64,000 nt of DNA from Pseudomonas sp. Q1-7 (GCF_028010285.1 NZ_CP116304.1:1256501-1320500), one strand, 5' to 3'; counted from the first letter of the stretch, positions 15,538 to 24,724 are shown. Numbers and translations: made by a program. The notes: a model not told the origin generated them from the letters alone.

Positions 15538-17493
15538 ATGACAACAACCGCAACGTTCTGGCGCCTGGCAAAGCTGCCACTGGCTGTCAGCCTCGCTTCC
15601 ACGCTCGCCGCCCCGGCATTCGGCGTGACGTTCAACCTCGGTGAAATCGAAGGTCAGTTCGACTCCTCGCTGTCGGTGGGGGCCAGTTGGTCCATGCGGG
15701 GCGCCGACAAGGACTTGATCGGCGTGAACAACGGGGGGGATGGCCTGTCCCAGACCTCCGACGACTCCCACCTGAACTTCAAGAAGGGTGAAACCTTCTC
15801 GAAGATTTTCAAGGGTATCCATGACCTGGAACTGAAGTACCGCGACACCGGCGTCTTCATGCGCGGCAAGTACTGGTACGACTTCGAGCTGAAGGACGAG
15901 AGCCGCCTGTTCAAGGACATCGACGATAGCGGTCGCAAGGAAGGCGCCAAAGCCTCCGGCGCCGAGTTGCTGGATGCCTTCATCTACCACAACTACAACA
16001 TCGCCGACCTGCCGGGCAGTGTTCGTCTGGGCAAACAGGTGGTGAGCTGGGGCGAGAGCACCTTCATCGGCAACAGCATCAACTCGATCAACCCGATCGA
16101 CGTATCCGCGTTCCGCCGCCCCGGCGCCGAGATCAAGGAAGGCCTGATCCCGGTCAATATGTTCTACGTATCCCAGAGCCTGACCGACAACCTCTCCGCC
16201 GAGGCCTTCTACCAGCTCGAGTGGGACCAGACGGTGGTCGATAACTGCGGCACCTTCTTCGCCCAGCCGGACGTGGTGGCGGACGGTTGTGATAACAACC
16301 TGGCGGTACTGCGTACCCAGTCCGCACTGGCCGGTGCTCTCGGTCCGATCTCCCCTGTGGTGCAGGGCGTCTTGGGCGCCAATGGCGTGACCTGGGGCAA
16401 TCCGGATGAAGGTGTCATCGTTCGCCGAGGTCCTGACCGTGATGCCGATGACGACGGCCAGTTTGGCCTGGCATTCCGTTACTTCGCCGATCAGTTGGAT
16501 ACCGAGTTCGGTGCCTATTTCATGAACTACCACAGCCGCACGCCGATCTTCAGCGGCTCGGCCGCCAGTGCCGCCACCTTCGGCCAGTTCAGCCCGCTGA
16601 ACCCCAATGGTTTCGGTCCGCAGTTGGCCCAGGCCCTGATCAATGCAGGCGTTCCGCCAGCGCAGGCGGCCGCCCTGGCTGGCCAGTTGACGCCGACGCT
16701 GGCGCCGTTGGTTGTCGCAGGCAATTCCCAGTATTTCATGGAGTACCCGGAAGACATTCGTCTTTACGGCCTGAGCTTCTCCACGACGTTGCCCACTGGC
16801 ACTGCGTGGAGCGGTGAAGTCAGCTATCGTCCGAATGCTCCGGTACAGTTGAATACCACGGACATTCTGTTTGCCGGCCTGACGCCGTTGAACCCGGACG
16901 TGTCGGTATTGGACGGCTCTCCCGGTACCGACTTGCACGGTTACCGTCGCAAGGAAATCACCCAGTTCCAGACCACCTTCACCCACTTCTTCGATCAGGT
17001 CATGGGCGCCAGCCGCCTGACTCTGGTGGGTGAGATCGGTGTGGTACACACAGGGGGACTGGAGAGCACCAGCAAAGCCCGATATGGCCGTGACCCGGTT
17101 TTTGGTCCGGGGCCGCTGCCGAACAACACCTGCGTCACCCTCAATGCCGGTACCCTGGGTAATCCCAACGCCGAAAACGTTAGCAAGTACTGCGAAAACG
17201 ACGGTTTCGTCACCAGCACTGCCTGGGGCTACCGCATGCGCGCCGTATGGGACTACAACGACGCATTCGCCGGCATCAACCTCAAGCCCAGCATCGCCTG
17301 GTCCCATGACGTCGACGGTTATGGCCCGAACGGCTTGTTCACTGAGGACGCCAAGGCCGTGAGCCTGGGCTTGGATGCCGAGTACCAGAACACCTACACC
17401 GCTAGCCTGTCCTACACCGACTTCTTCGGTGGCAAGTACAACACCCTGATCGATCGCGATTTCCTCGCGCTCAGCTTCGGCGTGAACTTCTAA
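15538..17493 (+). CDS. DUF1302 outer-membrane protein
   Basis: A 651-residue exported protein. Residues 1-29 form a signal peptide (LPLAVSLASTLAAPAFG), and the mature part starts VTFNLGEIEGQFDSSLSVG, the family's standard opening. Alternating hydrophobic residues, many aromatic/Gly pairs and a last strand ending in LSFGVNF predict an outer-membrane beta-barrel. DUF1302 proteins are encoded with DUF1329 proteins and often near lipid, sterol or hydrocarbon catabolism genes; transport of a hydrophobic compound is the usual inference. The DUF1329 gene follows after 25 nt, so the two form an operon. Confidence 0.85.
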   Translation: MTTTATFWRLAKLPLAVSLASTLAAPAFGVTFNLGEIEGQFDSSLSVGASWSMRGADKDLIGVNNGGDGLSQTSDDSHLNFKKGETFSKIFKGIHDLELKYRDTGVFMRGKYWYDFELKDESRLFKDIDDSGRKEGAKASGAELLDAFIYHNYNIADLPGSVRLGKQVVSWGESTFIGNSINSINPIDVSAFRRPGAEIKEGLIPVNMFYVSQSLTDNLSAEAFYQLEWDQTVVDNCGTFFAQPDVVADGCDNNLAVLRTQSALAGALGPISPVVQGVLGANGVTWGNPDEGVIVRRGPDRDADDDGQFGLAFRYFADQLDTEFGAYFMNYHSRTPIFSGSAASAATFGQFSPLNPNGFGPQLAQALINAGVPPAQAAALAGQLTPTLAPLVVAGNSQYFMEYPEDIRLYGLSFSTTLPTGTAWSGEVSYRPNAPVQLNTTDILFAGLTPLNPDVSVLDGSPGTDLHGYRRKEITQFQTTFTHFFDQVMGASRLTLVGEIGVVHTGGLESTSKARYGRDPVFGPGPLPNNTCVTLNAGTLGNPNAENVSKYCENDGFVTSTAWGYRMRAVWDYNDAFAGINLKPSIAWSHDVDGYGPNGLFTEDAKAVSLGLDAEYQNTYTASLSYTDFFGGKYNTLIDRDFLALSFGVNF

Positions 17494-17518
17494 GCGGATG
17501 GAAATTTCGAGGACGACT

Positions 17519-18892
17519 ATGAAAATGAAAACAACAAAGAGTCTGCTGCAAACCGGCGCGCTGGCGCTGTCCCTGCTGGCCACCAGCGTCATGGCGGCCG
17601 TATCCGCCGATGAAGCGGCCAAGCTGGGCGCCACGCTGACCCCTCTGGGCGCCGAGAAGGCCGGCAACGCCGATGGTTCGATCCCCGAGTGGACCGGCGG
17701 CCTGCCGCAGAGTGCCGGCACCGTCGATGCCCGCGGTTTCCTGTCGGACCCCTTCGCCAGCGAGCAACCGCTGTTCACCATCACCGCGCAGAACGTCGAC
17801 CAGTACAAGGACAAGCTGACCCCTGGCCAACTGGCGATGTTCAAGCGCTACCCCGACACCTACAAGATGCCGGTGTACAAGACCCACCGCACGGCCACCG
17901 TTCCGGCCAATGTGATCGAAGCCACCCAGTACAACGCTACCCACACCAAGCTGGTGGAGGGTGGTAACGGCCTGGAGGACTTCCGCACGGCCAACCCGTT
18001 CCCGATTCCCAAGGACGGTCTGGAAGCCATCTGGAACCACATCACCCGCTATCGCGGCGGCAGCGTGCGTCGCCTGGTGACCCAGGCGACCCCGCAGCCG
18101 AACGGCTCCTACAGCCTGGTGTACTTCCAGGACGAGTTCACCTTCCGCGACCAGCTGAAGGACTACGACGCGAGCAAGCCGAGCAACGTGCTGTTCTACT
18201 TCAAGCAGCGAGTGACCGCGCCGTCCCGCCTGGCTGGTAACGTGCTGCTGGTGCACGAGACCCTCAACCAGGTCAAGGAACCGCGCCTGGCCTGGCTCTA
18301 CAACGCCGGCCAGCGTCGCGTGCGCCGTGCGCCGCAGGTGTCCTACGACGGTCCGGGTACCGCCGCCGACGGCCTGCGTACCTCCGACAACTTCGACATG
18401 TACAACGGCGCGCCGGACCGCTACGACTGGAAGCTGGAAGGCAAGAAGGAGATCTACATCCCCTACAACAGCTACAAGCTGGATGGTCCGAACCTGAAGT
18501 ACGCCGACATCATCAAGGCCGGCCACATCAACCAGGACCTGACCCGCTACGAGCTGCACCGGGTGTGGCATGTGGTGGCGACCCTGAAGCCGGGCGAGCG
18601 CCACATCTATGCCAAGCGTGACTTCTACATCGATGAAGACACCTGGCAGGCCGCCGCCATCGACCACTACGACGGTCGCGGTACCCTGTGGCGCGTGGCC
18701 GAGGCGCATGCCCAGTACTACTACAACAACCAGGTGCCGTGGTACACGCTGGAAAGCCTCTACGACCTGCTCTCCGGCCGTTACCTGGCCCTGGGCATGA
18801 AGAACGAGGAGAAACAGTCCTACGACTTCAGCTATACCGCTGGCGAAAGCGACTACACCCCGGCGGCCCTGCGCCAGGCGGGCGTCCGCTGA
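17519..18892 (+). CDS. DUF1329 exported protein
   Basis: A 457-residue protein with a signal peptide ending at SVMAAVSA (about residues 1-26), then the DUF1329 hallmark EAAKLGATLTPLGAEKAG and SIPEWTGGL. The family has a fold reminiscent of LolA/LolB lipoprotein carriers and is thought to bind a lipophilic ligand in the periplasm or at the outer membrane; this is inference from structure-based reports. The ATG at 17519 has GAGG seven nucleotides upstream; an ATG seven codons earlier lacks a comparable site. It is co-transcribed with the DUF1302 gene and ends at a clear terminator. Confidence 0.85.
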   Translation: MKMKTTKSLLQTGALALSLLATSVMAAVSADEAAKLGATLTPLGAEKAGNADGSIPEWTGGLPQSAGTVDARGFLSDPFASEQPLFTITAQNVDQYKDKLTPGQLAMFKRYPDTYKMPVYKTHRTATVPANVIEATQYNATHTKLVEGGNGLEDFRTANPFPIPKDGLEAIWNHITRYRGGSVRRLVTQATPQPNGSYSLVYFQDEFTFRDQLKDYDASKPSNVLFYFKQRVTAPSRLAGNVLLVHETLNQVKEPRLAWLYNAGQRRVRRAPQVSYDGPGTAADGLRTSDNFDMYNGAPDRYDWKLEGKKEIYIPYNSYKLDGPNLKYADIIKAGHINQDLTRYELHRVWHVVATLKPGERHIYAKRDFYIDEDTWQAAAIDHYDGRGTLWRVAEAHAQYYYNNQVPWYTLESLYDLLSGRYLALGMKNEEKQSYDFSYTAGESDYTPAALRQAGVR

Positions 18893-18915
18893 TCCCCTGC
18901 AACACCTTGTAGCGA

Positions 18916-18940
18916 AGCCGGCCTCCGGGCCGGCTTTTTC
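18916..18940 (+). terminator. Intrinsic terminator of the DUF1302-DUF1329 operon
   Basis: AGCCGGCC (18916-18923), loop TCCG, GGCCGGCT (18928-18935), then TTTTC. Confidence 0.92.
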
Positions 18941-19044
18941 TTGTCTGTACTTCCTTCCCGCCGGGGCTTCTATTGGCTTCCCTGAACCGCTAGGCTCATT
19001 CAAGTTCGCGCCCCTGCCTGCACAACAATCCTAGAAGCTGGGTG

Positions 19045-21750
19045 ATGACCGTACCGACCCGTTCGCACGCCATAACGCCGACCTCCGCCCATGTCGCGGA
19101 TGCGCGCTTCTTCCGCCCGCCGCGACCCGCCGGCCATGTTCCACGTCCGCGCCTGTGCGAACGGCTTGCCGCCGGTCTCGATGGGCGCCTGCTGATGCTC
19201 AGCGCCCCGGCCGGCTTCGGCAAGAGCTCCCTGGCCAGCGAGTTCTGCGAATGCCTGCCGTCCGGCTGGCAGAGCCTCTGGCTCAGCCTGAGCCCGCGCG
19301 ACAGCGACCCCGGACGCTTTCTCGAACGCCTGCTGGACGGCCTGCGCCAGTTCTATCCGGGGCTGGGCGATGAAGCCATGGGGCACTTGAAGATGCGCCA
19401 GCGGCACCAGCCCTTCGCCTTCGAACAGTGGCTGGACGGCCTGCTCGACGAAGTCGCCGAGCGACTGGACGCCAACCAGCCCCTGCTGCTGGTGCTGGAC
19501 GACTACCACCTGGCGCAGAATGCGGTGCTCGACCGCTGCCTGCAGTTTCTCCTCAACCACCTGCCCGACGGCTGGGTGCTGCTGGTGACCAGTCGCCAGC
19601 GCCCGGACTGGCACCTGGCGCGGCTGCGCCTGTCGCGCCACCTGCTGGAGCTGAGCGAGCAGGACCTGCGCCTGACCGAAGAAGAATGCCTGGCCCTGCT
19701 CAGCAGCCAGGGCGCCCAGCTCGACGCCGACGATCTCGGAGGCCTGCTGCAGCGCAGCGAAGGCTGGGTTGCCGGCCTGCGCCTGTGGCTGCTCGCCGGT
19801 CCCGGAGGCGAACAGGCCGCCCGTGGCGACGAAAGCCTGATTCGCGAATACCTGCTGGAGGAAGTCATCGAGCGCCAGCCGCCCGAGGTCCAGGCCTTCC
19901 TCTTCGAGACTGCCCGTTTCGAGCGCTTCTGCGCCGAGCTTTGCGATGCCGTGCGCGAAAGCCACGACAGCGCCGCGATCCTCCGCCACCTGCAGGCCCA
20001 CCAGGTATTCCTGGTGCCCCTGGACGAGCAGGGCGAGTGGTTCCGCTACCACCACCTGTTCTCTGACCTGCTGCGCGCCCGTGGCACCAGCAGCCTGTCC
20101 CCCTCCGGCATGCACCTGCGAGCCTGCCGCTGGTTCAGCGCGCATGGCCTGCTGGATGAAGCGGTGGAACAGGCGCTGCGTGCCGGACAGCCCGATGTGG
20201 CGGCCTCGCTGGTGCAGAACCTGTCCGAGGAGCAACTGCTGGCCAACCAGAATATCGCCATGCTGCTGCGCTGGAAGATGGACTTGCCCGATAGTCTGTT
20301 GTCCAGCACGCCGCGCCTGATCGTGCTCTACAGCCTGGCCCTGGGCCTGGCCTGCCAGCTGGATGCGGCGGAGGAGCTGGCCGGCAATCTGGCGCGTTTC
20401 CTGCCGGCGCCGAATGCCGTGCAGCAGCGCAACCTGCTGGTGCAATGGCAGGCTATCAGCGGCCTGATCGCCCGTGGGCGTGGCGACATTGAGCGCGCCG
20501 AGCATTTCTGCACCGAAGCCCTCGGTGCGCTGCCGCCGGAGAACTACGGCCAGCGTCATCTGTGCCTGTCTCTGCTGGGGAATATCGCCGTGGTGCGCGG
20601 CGACCTCTGGCGCGCCCGTGGCCTCAACCGCGAGGCCCTGGAAATGGCCCGGCGAGGGGCCAACCCGCTGTTCGAATCCCTGGTCCATTACGACCGGGCC
20701 CGCGTCCTGCAGGTGCGCGGTGAAACGCTGCGCGCCCTGGCCGAAGTGCAACAGGGGCTGGAACGCCTGCGTGGCGCGGAGGTCCCCCGCGCCTGCGTGG
20801 CCCGGGCACGGCTGACGCTCTACCAGGGCTTCCTGTTCGGCATGCGCATGCAGCATCAGGCCGCGCGGGTCAACCTGCAGGCCGGCATTGCCGAAGCGCG
20901 CGCCTGCCGCGACATCAGCTTGTTGATCGGGCACTGCGCCCTGGCTGCACTGGAAGGACGTGAGGGCCGCTTCGCCGCAGCCTTCGCGCAACTGGCCGAA
21001 GCCGAGCGGCTGATGCACATCTGGGACGTGCCGCCGATTTACTACCTGGCCATGATTACCCTGTCCAAATGTGAGCTGTGGCTGGCCCAGGGCCAGTTGG
21101 AGTTGGCCGAGGCCTGGCTGCCGCGCCTGGCGGAAACCTACGCCGGCGAAGGTGCCGCGGCGGCACCGGAGTTCCATCCTCTGCTGCCGCTGTGCATCGA
21201 GCAGCAGAATGCGGCCCTCGCCCGCGCTCAGGGCCGCATGGCGGACGCCGAGGCGCAGCTGCGGGCATTGCTGGACAAGGCCGAAGGACTGGGCATCACG
21301 CATGTGGCCCTGGGCGCGCGGCTGCAGCTGGTGAGCCTGCTGCGCACCGGCCGCGAGCGGGAGGCGGTGGCCATGCTCGATCGCGCGCTGGAACATCTGC
21401 CCGGCGGCACCTTGCTGCCCTATCGCGAGTTGCTGGAGCAGCAGCCCCAGTGGCTGCGCGAGCACCTGGCGACCCGCTCGCCTGAGCTGGTGCAGGACCT
21501 GCTGGAATTGCTGCCGGGCGCCGAGTCCGAGGCGCAGGTGGATGCCGGCACGGCCGAGGCGCTGAGTTCCCGGGAGCTGGCGGTGCTGCAGTTGATCGCC
21601 CAGGGCTGCTCCAACCAGGAAATCAGTGATCGCCTGTTTATCTCCCTGCACACGGTGAAAAGCCACGCCCGGCATATCAACAGCAAGCTGGGCGTGGAAC
21701 GGCGCACTCAGGCGGTGGCCCGGGCCAAGACCCTCGGCCTACTGCGCTGA
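19045..21750 (+). CDS. MalT-like LuxR-family ATP-dependent transcriptional regulator
   Basis: A roughly 901-residue STAND-type activator. After an N-terminal FRPPRPAGHVPRPRL leader, the Walker A is APAGFGKSS near residue 55, and LLLVLDDYHL near 152 is Walker B. These are followed by an arm with repeated helical pairs (TPR-like, about 400-800). A C-terminal LuxR helix-turn-helix (LSSRELAVLQLIAQGCSNQE and TVKSHARHIN) completes it. MalT-type proteins bind ATP and an inducer to activate nearby operons. Its position just after the DUF1302-DUF1329 operon suggests it activates that operon or the ligase. No strong ribosome-binding site is seen; GTG at 19042 and ATG at 19045 are adjacent possible starts. 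Its last 12 nt overlap the convergent gene. Confidence 0.87.
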   Translation: MTVPTRSHAITPTSAHVADARFFRPPRPAGHVPRPRLCERLAAGLDGRLLMLSAPAGFGKSSLASEFCECLPSGWQSLWLSLSPRDSDPGRFLERLLDGLRQFYPGLGDEAMGHLKMRQRHQPFAFEQWLDGLLDEVAERLDANQPLLLVLDDYHLAQNAVLDRCLQFLLNHLPDGWVLLVTSRQRPDWHLARLRLSRHLLELSEQDLRLTEEECLALLSSQGAQLDADDLGGLLQRSEGWVAGLRLWLLAGPGGEQAARGDESLIREYLLEEVIERQPPEVQAFLFETARFERFCAELCDAVRESHDSAAILRHLQAHQVFLVPLDEQGEWFRYHHLFSDLLRARGTSSLSPSGMHLRACRWFSAHGLLDEAVEQALRAGQPDVAASLVQNLSEEQLLANQNIAMLLRWKMDLPDSLLSSTPRLIVLYSLALGLACQLDAAEELAGNLARFLPAPNAVQQRNLLVQWQAISGLIARGRGDIERAEHFCTEALGALPPENYGQRHLCLSLLGNIAVVRGDLWRARGLNREALEMARRGANPLFESLVHYDRARVLQVRGETLRALAEVQQGLERLRGAEVPRACVARARLTLYQGFLFGMRMQHQAARVNLQAGIAEARACRDISLLIGHCALAALEGREGRFAAAFAQLAEAERLMHIWDVPPIYYLAMITLSKCELWLAQGQLELAEAWLPRLAETYAGEGAAAAPEFHPLLPLCIEQQNAALARAQGRMADAEAQLRALLDKAEGLGITHVALGARLQLVSLLRTGREREAVAMLDRALEHLPGGTLLPYRELLEQQPQWLREHLATRSPELVQDLLELLPGAESEAQVDAGTAEALSSRELAVLQLIAQGCSNQEISDRLFISLHTVKSHARHINSKLGVERRTQAVARAKTLGLLR

Positions 21751-22599
21751 GGCCGCCGGGGGCACCGACAGGTCCAGTGCCGGTACGGCCGGCCCGGTCT
21801 TGGCGGGGCGGGCCAACTGACTGTCCACGTCCTGCTGGATGGCGACCAGCACCGGCAGCAGGTCGGCCATGTTGCCGCGCACCTCGCCGTAGGCGTGCTC
21901 CTGCGCAAGCTCGGCGACGCGCGCCAGCAACTGCCCGCGCACATCGCCCTGCAGATGGACGAAAAGCTCCGGCAACTGCTTGGCGAGTTCCGCGCTGTAG
22001 AGCACCAGGTCCTCGCGGTTGAACTGGCGGGTAAGGCCCAGGTAATCCAGCGCGCTGGAGGTCAGCATGGCCGCCGCGGCCTTCGTTTCCTGCAGGCCCT
22101 GCAGGCGAATGGCGCTGCCTTGTTCCTTCTCCGAAAGCGTCATCCAGAATTCCACCGTCAGGGTGAACAGGACCGCCTGCTGGCGCAGGGAGTAGGTCAT
22201 CAGACCGAGGGCTTCGGCGCCATAGGGCTGCTGCGGCGCCTTGAAGTCGAAGTACAGGCGCATCAGCTCCTTGAGCTGGAACAGCACCTCGCGGGCCTCG
22301 TTCTGCCGCAGTTCCAGCGGGGCGTAGATATTCAACTGCGGCTTGAAGTTCTCCTCGCTGACCATCCGTGTGTAGATGGGCCCGGTGAACTCGCCGCTAC
22401 GTCGGGGCAGGGCGTTGACCTGGGTCGTGTCGATCTTCTCCAGCGCCTGGCGCAACTGGTGGTAGTCGCCGCTGCTCCAGGGGCGCTGGATGTCGGGAAT
22501 CTTCTGGCCGAGATAGAACAGCTCGGCGGCCGGCGCCAGCCGCGCGAAAACCAGCAGAAGGAGGGCCAGCGGCCAAAGCAGGGGGCGGGTCAGCGTCAT
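21739..22599 (-). CDS. Exported protein of unknown function
   Basis: I do not recognise this 286-residue protein. Residues 1-24 are a clear cleavable signal peptide (PLLWPLALLLLVFARLAPAA). The mature part is largely helical by composition, with YLGQKIPDIQRPWSSGDYHQ near the start and long amphipathic segments such as LRQNEAREVLFQLKELMRLY and LVAIQQDVDSQLARP. There are no cysteines and no enzyme motif. The last 12 nt overlap the 3' end of the MalT-like gene on the other strand, and it is divergent from an alpha/beta hydrolase gene. The neighbourhood suggests a periplasmic accessory to the lipid-related cluster, but that is only inference. Confidence 0.75.
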   Translation of the reverse strand: MTLTRPLLWPLALLLLVFARLAPAAELFYLGQKIPDIQRPWSSGDYHQLRQALEKIDTTQVNALPRRSGEFTGPIYTRMVSEENFKPQLNIYAPLELRQNEAREVLFQLKELMRLYFDFKAPQQPYGAEALGLMTYSLRQQAVLFTLTVEFWMTLSEKEQGSAIRLQGLQETKAAAAMLTSSALDYLGLTRQFNREDLVLYSAELAKQLPELFVHLQGDVRGQLLARVAELAQEHAYGEVRGNMADLLPVLVAIQQDVDSQLARPAKTGPAVPALDLSVPPAASAQ

Positions 22600-22819
22600 C
22601 GCTCAGGACAATCCTACGGGTGAGGGCTGGCCAAGCGTAACGAGGCCGCGAAGCGCCGTCACCCGCGCCTTGGTTGGGGAAAACGAGCGGGCAGGGTGCG
22701 GGACGCGCGGCTGCTTGGCACCGCTGCCTGAAGGGGCGGACACATCCTAGGTTGGGCGCGGCCGCTCGGGCCACGTGCTGTGATAGGCCCTCGACAACAA
22801 CCATCACGAGGTGCCCCGC

Positions 22820-23761
22820 ATGTCCGCATCCAGCCTGCCGCTGTCGCCACCGCTCGCCGTCGGTTTTGCCCGCCTGGGCTTCGGCTCCCTGCCGCTCGAC
22901 CGCCTCAAGGCGCGCTACGCCAGCAGCGACAGCGGTTCGCGTTTCATCGAGCTGGATGGCTTCAACGTCCACTACCGCGATGAAGGCAGTCGCGACAAGC
23001 CCGCCCTGGTGATGATCCATGGTGTGGTCGCATCCCTGCACACCTGGGACGACTGGGTCGAGGCCTTCGCTCCCCACTACCGCATCATCCGCTTCGACGT
23101 GCCGGGCTTCGGCCTCACCGGGCCCAAGCGCGACGGCGACTATTCGGCCGAGCGCATGATCGGCGTCCTCGGTCTGCTGCTGGATTACCTGGGCATCGCC
23201 AAGGCCGCTATCGCCGGCAATTCCCTGGGCGGCTACATCGCCTGGAACTTCGCCCTGTCCCAGCCGCAACGGGTGGACCGGCTGGTACTGATCGACCCGG
23301 CCGGCTACCCGATGCGCAAGGTGCCCTGGATGATCGCCGCCGCCGCGCTGCCCGGCGCCACCCTGGCCATGCCGCTGTGGATGCCGCGCGCGCTGATCGC
23401 CCAAGGTATCAAGGAGGTATACGGCGAACCGGGGCGGATCAAACCCGGGGTGGTGGACCGCTACTACGACCTGAGCCGCCGGCCGGGCAACCGCCGGGCG
23501 ATGATGGACATCTTCCGCGTGCTGTTGAAGGTCAACCGCGAGGAACTGCAAGGCAGCGGCCAGCGCGTGGCACAGATCAAGACGCCGACCCTGCTGCTCT
23601 GGGGCGAGAAGGACCGCTGGATCTCGCCGAAGCACGTGCCGCTGTGGCAGCGCGACCTACCGGGCATCCAGGTGAAAACTTACCCCGGCGTGGGGCATAT
23701 CCCCATGGAAGAGATTCCGCTGCAGAGTGCGGCGGATGCGATGCGCTTTCTGTTGGGCTGA
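22820..23761 (+). CDS. Alpha/beta-fold hydrolase (putative esterase/lipase)
   Basis: A 313-residue hydrolase. VMIHGVVAS around 64-72 is the oxyanion region, the nucleophile is Ser135 in GNSLGG, the acid is the Asp in WGEKDRW near 257, and the base is the His in GVGHIPM near 287. A hydrophobic cap (WMIAAAALPGATLAMPLWMP) lies between strands 6 and 7. The ATG at 22820 has GAGGTG seven nucleotides upstream. No signal peptide is evident, although the N-terminus is mildly hydrophobic. The substrate is unknown; its position next to the DUF1302/DUF1329/MalT-like group suggests an acyl ester. Confidence 0.85.
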   Translation: MSASSLPLSPPLAVGFARLGFGSLPLDRLKARYASSDSGSRFIELDGFNVHYRDEGSRDKPALVMIHGVVASLHTWDDWVEAFAPHYRIIRFDVPGFGLTGPKRDGDYSAERMIGVLGLLLDYLGIAKAAIAGNSLGGYIAWNFALSQPQRVDRLVLIDPAGYPMRKVPWMIAAAALPGATLAMPLWMPRALIAQGIKEVYGEPGRIKPGVVDRYYDLSRRPGNRRAMMDIFRVLLKVNREELQGSGQRVAQIKTPTLLLWGEKDRWISPKHVPLWQRDLPGIQVKTYPGVGHIPMEEIPLQSAADAMRFLLG

Positions 23762-23860
23762 ATGGCGCCGGCGCCTTTCCCTCGCCCCAATCCTCGCCCT
23801 GGGGGAGAGGGACGCCGTATGACGTGCGGGACGGGCCAGTGATGCCAGCGGGGTGCATCC

Positions 23861-23883
23861 AGCCTACCGGCTGCCGGTAGGCT
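23861..23883. repeat. Intergenic hairpin AGCCTACCGG/CCGGTAGGCT
   Basis: A perfect 10-bp stem with a CTG loop between two convergent genes, with no T-run on either side. The rest of this 136-nt gap holds GC-rich CCCTCGCCCC/GGGGGAGAGGG sequence that can also fold. Likely a dispersed intergenic repeat or a weak terminator. Confidence 0.5.
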
Positions 23884-23897
23884 TCGGTGGTGAGCGT

Positions 23898-24275
23898 TCA
23901 AGCCTTCTGGTAGTCGTCGATAACTTCCTGGGCGGCGCGGAAGGCGTCAATGGCGGCGGGGACACCGGCGTAGACGGCGCAGTGCAACAGGGCTTCGCGG
24001 ATTTCCTCCACCGTGCAGCCGTTGTTCAGCGCGCCGCGGACATGGCCTTTCAGCTCCTGCGGGCATTTCAGCGCGGTAAGGGCAGCCAGGGTGATCAGGC
24101 TGCGGGTCTTGCGCGGCAAACCGTCGCGGTTCCATACACCACCCCAGGCGTGTTCGTTGACGAAGTCCTGCAGCGGTTGGCTGAACGCGGTGGCATTGCC
24201 CAGGGCACGGTCGACGAAGGCGTCGCCCATGACCTCGCGGCGCACCTGCAGGCCGGATTTGCGTTCTTCGCTCAT
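23898..24275 (-). CDS. Carboxymuconolactone decarboxylase family protein
   Basis: A 125-residue protein with the CMD/PcaC layout: QVRREVMGDAFVDRAL at the start, NEHAWGGVWNRDGLPRKTRS in the middle, then GHVRGALNNGCTVEEIREAL and HCAVYAGVPAA. The pattern is closer to PcaC-type gamma-carboxymuconolactone decarboxylases than to AhpD, because the CxxC pair is missing. No other protocatechuate pathway genes are nearby, so a role in that pathway is unproven. It lies 13 nt downstream of the RlpA-like gene on the same strand. Confidence 0.82.
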   Translation of the reverse strand: MSEERKSGLQVRREVMGDAFVDRALGNATAFSQPLQDFVNEHAWGGVWNRDGLPRKTRSLITLAALTALKCPQELKGHVRGALNNGCTVEEIREALLHCAVYAGVPAAIDAFRAAQEVIDDYQKA

Positions 24276-24288
24276 TGTGATGCTCCAG

Positions 24289-24672
24289 TCAGTCGAGGGA
24301 TTCCACGCGCACCGGCGCCACGCCGGCGCGCAGCATGCCCAGGCGTTCGGCGGCTTCCCGCGAGAGGTCGATGATGCGGCCGCGAATGTGGGGGCCGCGG
24401 TCGTTGATGCGCACCACCACGGTGCGGTCGTTTCTGAGGTTGGTCACTTTCACCCGGGTGCCGAAGGGCAGGGTGCGGTGGGCCGCCGTCAGCGCATGCT
24501 GGTCGAAGCGCTCGCCACTGGCGGTGCGCCGACCATGGTGGCGGGAACCGTAATAGGAAGCCTTGCCTTCGGCGCTGTAGCCGTGGCCGGACTCGCCGCC
24601 GCCGAAGGGGCTGGTGCTGCAGCCCGCGAGGAACAGGGCGAGGAACGGGAGCCAGTACAGGGAACGGAGCAT
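24289..24672 (-). CDS. RlpA-like lipoprotein without SPOR domain
   Basis: A 127-residue lipoprotein. Residues 1-18 are a lipoprotein signal with lipobox LAGC. The rest is a double-psi beta-barrel: [20 protein letters not shown] and [20 protein letters not shown] carry the conserved acidic and histidine residues of RlpA lytic transglycosylases. The full-length Pseudomonas RlpA (about 340 residues) has a C-terminal SPOR domain that binds denuded peptidoglycan; here the protein stops right after the barrel. It may still cleave or bind peptidoglycan, but septal targeting by SPOR is excluded. Confidence 0.85.
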   Translation of the reverse strand: MLRSLYWLPFLALFLAGCSTSPFGGGESGHGYSAEGKASYYGSRHHGRRTASGERFDQHALTAAHRTLPFGTRVKVTNLRNDRTVVVRINDRGPHIRGRIIDLSREAAERLGMLRAGVAPVRVESLD

Positions 24673-24692
24673 GGAAGTACCTCGGACAAGAA

Positions 24693-24714
24693 AACGCCGG
24701 GCAAGCCCGGCGTT
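24693..24714 (-). terminator. Intrinsic terminator of the gatCAB operon
   Basis: On the minus strand AACGCCGGGC-TT-GCCCGGCGTT followed by TTCTTG, starting 10 nt after the gatB stop codon. It separates gatCAB from the RlpA-like gene. Confidence 0.88.
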
Positions 24715-24724
24715 GTCATCGGGA

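Noticed and set aside
19000-21675. Minus-strand frame of 891 codons opposite the MalT-like gene
   Set aside because: Its product is Gln/Ala/His-rich without domains, while the plus-strand product has Walker motifs and a LuxR helix-turn-helix.
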